Position numbers and translations under genes: made by a program
In this document: positions 7,141 through 11,677 of the stretch, piece after piece
Layout of the letters: every line of letters starts with the position of its first letter
How positions within the stretch are numbered: the first letter of the stretch is position 1
Notes under the pieces: generated by a model
The model's database searches: none
The model's input: the letters and a program-made list of their open reading frames with translations, nothing else
Told to the model about the DNA's origin: nothing
NCBI GenBank assembly: GCA_021851985.1
Contig: JAJZOS010000017.1
Span: 1 to 11,677 of the forward strand
Direction of reading: 5' to 3'
DNA from: Microcaldota archaeon
GTDB taxonomy: Archaea; Micrarchaeota; Micrarchaeia; Micrarchaeales; CABMGC01
Length of the DNA stretch: 11,677 bases

Positions 7141-8091
7141 ATGGAAAAAGTACTGCTTACTGGAGCTACAGGATTCATAGGAAGCGAGCTTGCACCTAAA
7201 CTTATCGAGAAGGGCTACGAAGTGCATGCATTGGAAAGGTATGTTACGGGCAGGTACTCATTTGAAAAGAACAGGAACTTTATCAATCATTATGCCAGCC
7301 TTGCCGATTTTCCTGCAATAAAAAATATCGTGCATGAGGTTCAGCCTGATTATGTGCTGCATCTTGCAGCAATAAGCCCTGTTTCATTTTCATATGATCA
7401 CTACATAGAGGTAACAGAAGTAAATTACCTTGGCACAATAAACCTTGCAGAGGCATGCTACAGGGAGGTTCCGCATTTCAAGCAGTTCATAATGGCTGGG
7501 ACTTCCGAGCAGTACGGCATGACGCTTAAGGACAAAAAGGAAAGGCTTACTGAAGACTCGAAGCTGCATCCAAACAGCCCATATGCAGTTGCAAAGGTCG
7601 CAGCAGATCTTTATCTGAAGTATATGCATGAAGCATACAGATTTCCAATGACCATCCTCAGGCCGTTCAACACATACGGGCGAAAAGCCAATTCACATTT
7701 CTTTATAGAGAGGACGATAACGCAGATGCTGAAGGGGGATAAGGTATATCTCGGAGACAAGAGTGCAATAAGGGACTGGCTGTATGTTGACGACCACGTC
7801 AATGCATATCTTAAGGCGCTGGGAAACAGAAAAGCAATAGGCGAAGTTATACAGGTGTGTACAGGAAAAGGGTACACTACCGAAGAGACAGCAAAACTGA
7901 TAGCAAAATTTACTGGTTTCAAAGGAGACATAATATGGAACGCAACGCCAATGCGTCCTCTTGATGCAAGAGTGCTTATCGGCGACAATTCAAAGGCAAG
8001 AAAGCTGCTTGGCTGGGAGCCTAAATACAATCTGGAGGAAGGTCTGAAGAAGACAATAGGGTATTGGAAACTCCAGAACCAAAGGAAGTAG
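7141..8091 (+). CDS. NDP-sugar 4,6-dehydratase-like SDR enzyme
   Basis: Extended short-chain dehydrogenase/reductase of 316 aa, acting on a nucleotide-sugar in the cytoplasm. The NAD(P)-binding glycine motif is TGATGFIG (G8, G11, G14). The catalytic YxxxK is Y148 and K152 in SPYAVAK. The active-site segment AGTSEQYG (residues 119-126) has T121, S122 and E123, as in GDP-mannose 4,6-dehydratase (T-S-E) and similar to the T-D-E of dTDP-glucose 4,6-dehydratases. UDP-glucose 4-epimerases lack this acidic residue, so a dehydratase is favoured over an epimerase. ILRPFNTYG and RDWLYVDDH are standard substrate-domain motifs. It lies 54 bases after a GT4 gene and plausibly supplies a deoxysugar precursor to the block. 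Its G+C is visibly higher than that of the AT-rich transferase genes, suggesting a more resident gene. Exact sugar is unresolved. Confidence 0.82.
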   Translation: MEKVLLTGATGFIGSELAPKLIEKGYEVHALERYVTGRYSFEKNRNFINHYASLADFPAIKNIVHEVQPDYVLHLAAISPVSFSYDHYIEVTEVNYLGTINLAEACYREVPHFKQFIMAGTSEQYGMTLKDKKERLTEDSKLHPNSPYAVAKVAADLYLKYMHEAYRFPMTILRPFNTYGRKANSHFFIERTITQMLKGDKVYLGDKSAIRDWLYVDDHVNAYLKALGNRKAIGEVIQVCTGKGYTTEETAKLIAKFTGFKGDIIWNATPMRPLDARVLIGDNSKARKLLGWEPKYNLEEGLKKTIGYWKLQNQRK

Positions 8092-8141
8092 CGCCAAAAC
8101 ATCAGAATTCATTCGAAAGACAGCTCCTCTGTAGCGCAATG

Positions 8142-8150
8142 TTTATAAAT
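8142..8150 (+). promoter_or_regulatory. TATA box upstream of surface protein gene
   Basis: TTTATAAAT lies in the 92-base gap after the dehydratase gene. Transcription beginning about 26 bases from its centre would start near 8172, just before ATG 8184 and after the alternative ATG at 8160. It therefore favours 8184 as the start codon. Confidence 0.5.
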
Positions 8151-8183
8151 TGCTGGTGCATGAAATATATTGGGCATTGGGTT

Positions 8184-9785
8184 ATGGCTTCGGATGCAAA
8201 AGGCAATTCTAAATCATTGCTTATAATAGCAATATTAGTTGTAGTAATAATAGCTCTTATTGCGGTTGTGATGTTTAATCACTCTGCTTCCGTGCAGGAG
8301 CTGTCGGCTTCTATCTCACCAATAATGCAGAATATAAATGTTACAGAAGTTGCGACCATAACCGCTTCAGCGTCCAGCGGACAACAACCATATTACTTCC
8401 AATGGTACAATGACACTTCAGGTTCACTTGTTCCAATTGCAGGACAGAGTGGCGTATCCCTTTTAGTAAGCGGCGATAACGCAGGCACATACAAGTATTC
8501 CGTTTCAGTCTCTGATTCTGAATCGCCTGCAAAGACGGTCTCCTCGCCTCAGGCAACAGTTATTGTTTCTGTACCTTCACTGACTGTTTCAGTCTCCCCT
8601 CAGTCAAACAAGGCATATGTGGGACAGGGCATTATTCTTACTGCAGCTGCGCTGCATGGCGTACCCCCATATTCATACCAATGGTATAATGACACCTCTG
8701 GCACCGGGGTTCCAATTGCAGGACAGATTGGCGCGACCCTTTCTCTCAGCCCAAGCGTGGCAGGCGAATTCAAGTATTATGCATCAGCGACGGATTCGGA
8801 GACGCCTGCAAAGACCGTATATTCAAATCCGGTATCTCTTTTAGTAAATTCAACTCCAAGCGTGACTATTACCATTACAAATTCTCAGCCAGCCGCCGTT
8901 TCCTATCCTTTCCAGCAAATGATAACCTTTAATCCTTCACAATATGCGCAGTTCGAAGCCTTTGATCTTGGCAATATACGATTTTATCAGGGTTCTACTG
9001 AGCTTTATTCATGGTGTGAATCAGGGTGCAATTCAAATTCACAGAATGCAGTATTCTGGGTAAAAATTCCAGGCGGCATCGGTGCAGACTCCAGTGAAGC
9101 AGTAACAATGGTGTTCGAACCAAAAAGCGTAGAATATGATGGCGTCTATGCCGGAGAAGCACCGCAACTTAGCCCAGTTTATGCTGAGTATGACAATGGA
9201 GCAAATGTGTTCCTTAGATACGAGAATTTCGAAGGCGCTTCAGTACCTTCTGGATGGAGCCTGCAGAACAGCGCCGGCAACGGAGTGCCTACGTATATTG
9301 ACAACAAAGCGGTTTTGTCATCGGTTAATCTTGGAGGAAATTACGGCTCTCTTGTATCGGATTGGCAGATAAATGGAACTTCAACTATCGATGCGTTTGT
9401 GCTTTCGCAATCTACAAGCAACGGACAGGATCATGTGATATATTCTAGTTCAAGTCCTTCATCATTTGCTTATCAGCCAGACAGTGTGAATTATCAGAAT
9501 GGTAGCGGCCTTGAATGCGAGTCAAATGCCGGAGGGACCCCCAATGCGGTGTTTTCTGCATCTCCCGATCCAGCACTTCCTGCAGTAATAAGCGTGTACG
9601 GGGCAAACATGTATGCAAATTATGCCCTGGTAGGATCGCTGAACTCCGGAAGCATACTTACTTCAGGATTCCTTGGTATGGAGGCTAACAGCGGCAACAG
9701 CGCAAACTTTACCGTGCAGTGGGTAAGGATAAGGGCGACTCCTCCTAACGGAGTTATGCCAAGCGCAAGCTTTGCAACCCAATAA
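8184..9785 (+). CDS. Membrane-anchored surface protein with Ig-like repeats and DUF2341-like domain
   Basis: Predicted extracellular protein of 533 aa held by an N-terminal signal anchor (SLLIIAILVVVIIALIAVVM, residues 11-30). Two tandem Ig-like domains follow (about 40-130 and 133-222), each with QWYNDTSG and VPIAGQ, then a DUF2341-like beta domain (about 238-345) containing NIRFYQGSTELYSWCESGC and VKIPGGIG. The rest looks like a concanavalin/LamG-type sandwich ending VQWVRIRATPPNGVMPS. C278 and C282 could form a disulfide or bind metal. There are eight N-x-S/T sequons, at N32, N52, N76, N169, N222, N397, N439 and N508. ATG 8184 is preferred over in-frame ATGs further upstream because it starts just before the membrane segment and follows a TATA box; starting at 8064 would overlap the dehydratase gene. 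Role may be adhesion or cell envelope; no enzymatic function is visible. Confidence 0.8.
   Translation: MASDAKGNSKSLLIIAILVVVIIALIAVVMFNHSASVQELSASISPIMQNINVTEVATITASASSGQQPYYFQWYNDTSGSLVPIAGQSGVSLLVSGDNAGTYKYSVSVSDSESPAKTVSSPQATVIVSVPSLTVSVSPQSNKAYVGQGIILTAAALHGVPPYSYQWYNDTSGTGVPIAGQIGATLSLSPSVAGEFKYYASATDSETPAKTVYSNPVSLLVNSTPSVTITITNSQPAAVSYPFQQMITFNPSQYAQFEAFDLGNIRFYQGSTELYSWCESGCNSNSQNAVFWVKIPGGIGADSSEAVTMVFEPKSVEYDGVYAGEAPQLSPVYAEYDNGANVFLRYENFEGASVPSGWSLQNSAGNGVPTYIDNKAVLSSVNLGGNYGSLVSDWQINGTSTIDAFVLSQSTSNGQDHVIYSSSSPSSFAYQPDSVNYQNGSGLECESNAGGTPNAVFSASPDPALPAVISVYGANMYANYALVGSLNSGSILTSGFLGMEANSGNSANFTVQWVRIRATPPNGVMPSASFATQ
8301..8849 (+). repeat. Two tandem Ig-like domain repeats within the surface protein
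   Basis: The unit is 93 codons (279 bases). Core segments at 8385-8570 and 8664-8849 match at 34 of 62 residues, including QWYNDTSG, VPIAGQ and PAKTV. The DNA is also similar (for example TTCCAATTGCAGGACAGA in both), pointing to relatively recent internal duplication. Confidence 0.75.
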
Positions 9786-9867
9786 TCCTGCATTTGCCAA
9801 TGCAATACAAAGCCATTTTAACCTATTCATTCCGTATATTATCAAATATTACTAGATTTTCTGGTTT

Positions 9868-9874
9868 AAGGTAG
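9868..9874 (+). promoter_or_regulatory. Ribosome binding site for proposed CTG start
   Basis: AAGGTAG lies 5 bases before the CTG at 9880. It is the same heptamer, within the same longer string AAGGTAGATTA, that precedes the GTG start at 1008. It supports translation beginning at 9880 rather than at the ATG at 9937. Confidence 0.45.
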
Positions 9875-9879
9875 ATTAA

Positions 9880-11220
9880 CTGAAAGAATTCAAGGAGCTT
9901 AATTTAAAGCATGGGCTAGTTGAAGCGCTGGCACACATGGGCTTCAATACCATGACAGAAGTGCAGGAGCTTGCAATACCGATAGTTCTGGAGCACAAGG
10001 ATGTTGTCGTAAGGTCAAAGACGGGAAGCGGCAAGACCGCAGCATTCCTAGTTCCAATAATACAGGAGATACAGGGAGCAGGCCATACAAGCGCGCTTGT
10101 CATAGTGCCTACAAGAGAGCTTGCGCTTCAGGTCGCCTCTGTGGCAACAAAACTCGGGAACACAAACCATGTAAGAGTTGCTATAGTATATGGCGGAGCC
10201 TCGATAAATGTGCAGATGCAGGCGCTCTCAAGGGGAGCGGAGCTTGTCATAGGCACTCCAGGTAGGATAATAGACCTTATGGAGAGGGGGGCGCTCAAGA
10301 TAGGCAGGATAAAATTCTTCGTGCTTGATGAAGCGGATCTCATGCTTGACATGGGATTCATAGATGATATAAGGCAGATTCTTTCCAGCGCGCCGAGCGA
10401 CAGGCAGACGCTTCTTTTTTCAGCCACAATGCCGAGGCAGATAGTTGACATGGCAAGGAATTACATGAAGAGCGATGCAACAAGGCTTACCGTGGGCGAG
10501 GAGGAAGACATAACTGTAAGCACAATAACGCATGGATATTATTTTGCAAGCGGAAGGGCAAAGTTCGCAGCGCTGATGGCTTACATAGAAAAATTCAACC
10601 CTAAGAAATGCATAATATTCACCTCTACTCAGAGGGAATCTGAATTCGTGCACAGGTTCCTTGCATCCAACAGCTTCGATGCCATAGTCATGCACGGGGG
10701 CATGAGCCAGGCGCAGAGGGAGAGGTCGCTTCATGCGTTCAAGCAGCATTCAAGATTCCTTATATCAACGAATCTTGTCTCAAGGGGCTTGGACATACCT
10801 GACATAACCGACATAATAAACTTTGATGCGCCCAACGAGCCCAAGACATACATACACCGGGTAGGAAGGTCTGCAAGAATGGGGAAGGACGGTCGTGCAT
10901 TCACGATATTCGGGAATGACCAGAAGAGCCTCATGCACGATACAAGGGCGGTTGCAAATGTGGAGATGCATTTAATCGATTTGGACATCTCAAAGTTCAG
11001 GGACATACAGCTTCCTGAGCATGAACGATGGGGAGGCGGCAGGGATGCTGGACGCGGGAGAAGCTTCGGAGGAGAGAGGAGGTTCGGTGGCGAAAGGCAG
11101 CGCGGATTCAGGAGGGAGGGAAGAGGGTCTGGAGACAGGGACGGCCACCACGGAAGGAGTTTCGGAGGGGATAGAAGGAGATTCCACAGGAACAGCCTAG
11201 ACTTCAGGCCAAGCAGGTAG
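9880..11220 (+). CDS. DEAD-box ATP-dependent RNA helicase with Arg/Gly-rich tail
   Basis: Cytoplasmic RNA helicase of about 446 aa that unwinds structured RNA, probably in ribosome assembly, RNA decay or cold adaptation. All motifs are present (numbered from 9880): Q motif GFNTMTEVQ (21-29), motif I SKTGSGKT (46-53), Ia VPTREL, II DEAD (150-153), III SAT (181-183), V TNLVSRGLDIP, and VI HRVGRSAR (326-333). Residues 384-446 form a Gly/Arg-rich tail (GGERRFGGERQRGF), typical of RNA-binding extensions. The first ATG in frame is 9937, but the codons before it, back to a TAA at 9877-9879, encode KEFKELNLKHGLVEALAH, which matches the conserved helicase N-terminus and includes F4, the aromatic residue 17 positions before the Q motif. 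No ATG, GTG or TTG exists in that stretch, so CTG 9880 with AAGGTAG upstream is the proposed start. If 9937 is used, the protein is 427 aa and lacks this Phe. Confidence 0.9.
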   Translation: MKEFKELNLKHGLVEALAHMGFNTMTEVQELAIPIVLEHKDVVVRSKTGSGKTAAFLVPIIQEIQGAGHTSALVIVPTRELALQVASVATKLGNTNHVRVAIVYGGASINVQMQALSRGAELVIGTPGRIIDLMERGALKIGRIKFFVLDEADLMLDMGFIDDIRQILSSAPSDRQTLLFSATMPRQIVDMARNYMKSDATRLTVGEEEDITVSTITHGYYFASGRAKFAALMAYIEKFNPKKCIIFTSTQRESEFVHRFLASNSFDAIVMHGGMSQAQRERSLHAFKQHSRFLISTNLVSRGLDIPDITDIINFDAPNEPKTYIHRVGRSARMGKDGRAFTIFGNDQKSLMHDTRAVANVEMHLIDLDISKFRDIQLPEHERWGGGRDAGRGRSFGGERRFGGERQRGFRREGRGSGDRDGHHGRSFGGDRRRFHRNSLDFRPSR

Positions 11221-11243
11221 CGCTATATCATTCTATTGCATCT

Positions 11244-11273
11244 GTATTTTCTACATTCTATATTCGGTTTTTT
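11244..11273 (+). terminator. Possible T-rich termination region after helicase gene
   Basis: GTATTTT and a run of six T at 11268-11273 follow the helicase stop. Archaeal transcription commonly ends at T-tracts. The second tract overlaps the end of the convergent minus-strand gene. No hairpin was seen. Confidence 0.25.
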
Positions 11274-11440
11274 CTCTTGAGTTCTATCAGCCTTTCAGTT
11301 TCTTTGTATGCTCCTTCAAAGCCGTCTTTTCTGAAAGCGTTCAGCACCTGCCACTTGGCATCACGAAATTCTGTGCTTTTGTAGCCGGCATCTGCTAATC
11401 TTTTGCTGGAAGCGTTTCTAAACCAAATCTCGAAATCCAT
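11258..11440 (-). CDS. Small basic protein of unknown function (60 aa)
   Basis: I do not recognise this 60-residue protein. It is rich in charged and aromatic residues (begins MDFEIWFRNASSKRL and ends ERLIELKRKNRI), has two tryptophans, no cysteine and no membrane segment, and looks like two or three helices. The C-terminal third is a strongly charged helix. It starts at ATG 11440; an earlier ATG 11 bases upstream is out of frame. It lies 65 bases downstream of the tRNA gene on the same strand and converges with the helicase gene, leaving 37 bases between the stops. A T/A-rich element at about 11471-11484 could be its promoter. That it fills the space between two well-defined genes, with a plausible promoter and ordinary amino-acid content, favours a real gene, but a chance reading frame is possible. 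Confidence 0.55.
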   Translation of the reverse strand: MDFEIWFRNASSKRLADAGYKSTEFRDAKWQVLNAFRKDGFEGAYKETERLIELKRKNRI

Positions 11441-11470
11441 TGTATTGCCATTTTAAGTTATTAGAAATTT

Positions 11471-11484
11471 GATAAAAATTAAAT
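11471..11484 (-). promoter_or_regulatory. TATA-like and T-rich element between tRNA and small gene
   Basis: On the minus strand this reads TTTAATTTTTATC. It is 30-45 bases before ATG 11440, a workable distance for a short-leader archaeal promoter. It could equally be the terminator of the tRNA-Ile transcript, or both. Confidence 0.35.
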
Positions 11485-11505
11485 ACCTTCACATTAAGCT
11501 TCAGG

Positions 11506-11616
11506 TGGGCCCGGAGAGATTTGAACTCTCGACATCTGGCTTTCATATAAACTTCAGATAAGTCTCCAAAAGTTCATTATAAGACCAGCGCTCTAACCAG
11601 GCTGAGCTACGAGCCC
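11506..11616 (-). tRNA. tRNA-Ile (UAU anticodon) with 36-nt intron
   Basis: Complete cloverleaf on the minus strand, 75 nt after splicing. The acceptor stem GGGCTCG pairs with CGGGCCC (two G-U pairs), the D arm is GCTC/GAGC with a 10-nt loop, the anticodon stem is CTGGT/GCCAG, the variable loop is ATGTC, and the T arm is GAGAG-TTCAAAT-CTCTC. The discriminator is A73, and the next bases are CCT, so CCA is added after transcription. The spliced anticodon loop is CTTATAA, giving UAU at 11581-11579. Acceptor stem, D loop and A73 match archaeal tRNA-Ile. The loop equals that of the usual archaeal tRNA-Ile2 (CTCATAA) except for U instead of C at position 34. It should read AUA, a very frequent codon in this window. 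Lys is excluded by anticodon and A73; Met is excluded by U34. Confidence 0.9.
11542..11577 (-). other. Bulge-helix-bulge tRNA intron
   Basis: The 36-nt intron sits between positions 37 and 38, the canonical archaeal site. An intron stem TGAACTT/AAGTTTA closes a 15-nt loop. Below it are a 3-nt bulge TAA, a 4-bp helix formed by CTTA (positions 32-35) with TATG, and a 3-nt bulge AAA. Cutting after the second base of each bulge yields the 7-nt loop CTTATAA. The central helix contains one U-U mismatch at position 33. Splicing by the archaeal tRNA endonuclease is expected. Confidence 0.82.
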
Positions 11617-11636
11617 CCAGCATATCATTGCAGACT

Positions 11637-11647
11637 AAATTTTTAAA
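11637..11647 (-). promoter_or_regulatory. TATA box of tRNA-Ile gene
   Basis: Minus-strand TTTAAAAATTT is centred 26 bases upstream of the mature tRNA 5' end at 11616, the standard archaeal TATA position. A purine-rich GAAGGA just upstream could serve as the TFB recognition element. Confidence 0.65.
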
Positions 11648-11677
11648 TCCTTCAGCTTAAAGACCATTCCGCTGCTC

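Noticed and set aside
7611..8102. Open minus-strand reading frame of 163 codons
   Set aside because: It lies opposite the dehydratase gene, which has full motif support. The antisense product is low-complexity and resembles no family.
8064..8183. Longer start for the surface protein at ATG 8064 (or ATG 8160)
   Set aside because: It would overlap the dehydratase gene and place about 40 unrelated residues before the signal anchor. The TATA box at 8142-8150 implies transcription starting near 8172, after both alternatives.
8617..8844. Plus-strand reading frame in another phase within the Ig-like repeats
   Set aside because: It is an out-of-frame echo of the surface protein, with no start signal of its own and no recognisable domain.
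9937..9939. ATG 9937 as the helicase start
   Set aside because: It removes the conserved N-terminal segment with the Phe upstream of the Q motif. The preceding 19 codons clearly encode helicase sequence.
11506..11616. Reading the tRNA as Lys or Met
   Set aside because: Archaeal tRNA-Lys has a similar acceptor stem, but the anticodon would be UUU or CUU and the discriminator G73. Met needs CAU. Bulge-helix-bulge geometry fixes UAU, and A73 fits isoleucine.
1..11677. CRISPR array, insertion sequence, toxin-antitoxin or defence system
   Set aside because: No regularly spaced short repeats, transposase, terminal inverted repeats or defence-type domains were seen on either strand.

Overview
The window is from an archaeon. 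The evidence is a GTP-dependent dephospho-CoA kinase of the archaeal DUF359 family, a tRNA gene with a bulge-helix-bulge intron and no encoded CCA, TATA-type promoters, GGTG-type ribosome binding sites, and heavy use of ATA and AGA/AGG codons. The surface protein, with its DUF2341-type domain and a C-terminal PPNGVMPS motif, recalls ARMAN-like DPANN archaea (Micrarchaeota/Parvarchaeota). That placement is an inference.

Layout: positions 1-8091 form a one-directional block for making and exporting surface glycans. In order it holds a GT2-like glycosyltransferase, a GT4 glycosyltransferase (1-nt overlap), a short FkbM-like methyltransferase, a second GT4 enzyme, a Wzx-type polysaccharide flippase, the dephospho-CoA kinase (4-nt ATGA overlap with the flippase), a third GT4 enzyme and an NDP-sugar 4,6-dehydratase-like SDR enzyme. 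A likely flow is: the dehydratase makes an activated deoxysugar precursor, the transferases build a lipid-linked glycan, the methyltransferase decorates it, and the flippase moves it across the membrane. The kinase is a housekeeping CoA-pathway gene embedded in this block. Two GT4 enzymes (1008-2057 and 6043-7086) share a nearly identical donor-binding C-terminal domain but have divergent N-terminal domains, which suggests gene conversion or domain swapping.

Positions 8184-9785 encode a membrane-anchored extracellular protein with two Ig-like repeats, a DUF2341-like region and several N-glycosylation sequons. It may be a substrate for the glycan machinery. Positions 9880-11220 encode a DEAD-box RNA helicase with an Arg/Gly-rich tail; its Q motif requires a start upstream of the first ATG, apparently at a CTG. 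On the minus strand are a 60-residue unknown protein (11258-11440) and an intron-bearing tRNA-Ile with a UAU anticodon (11506-11616), rare in archaea, which usually read AUA with a modified CAU anticodon.

I found no CRISPR array, insertion sequence, transposase or phage gene. No stretch longer than about 110 bases lacks a gene or RNA. The most distinctive items are the UAU tRNA, the apparent CTG start, the mosaic GT4 pair and the relocated dephospho-CoA kinase, rather than a clearly new multi-gene system.
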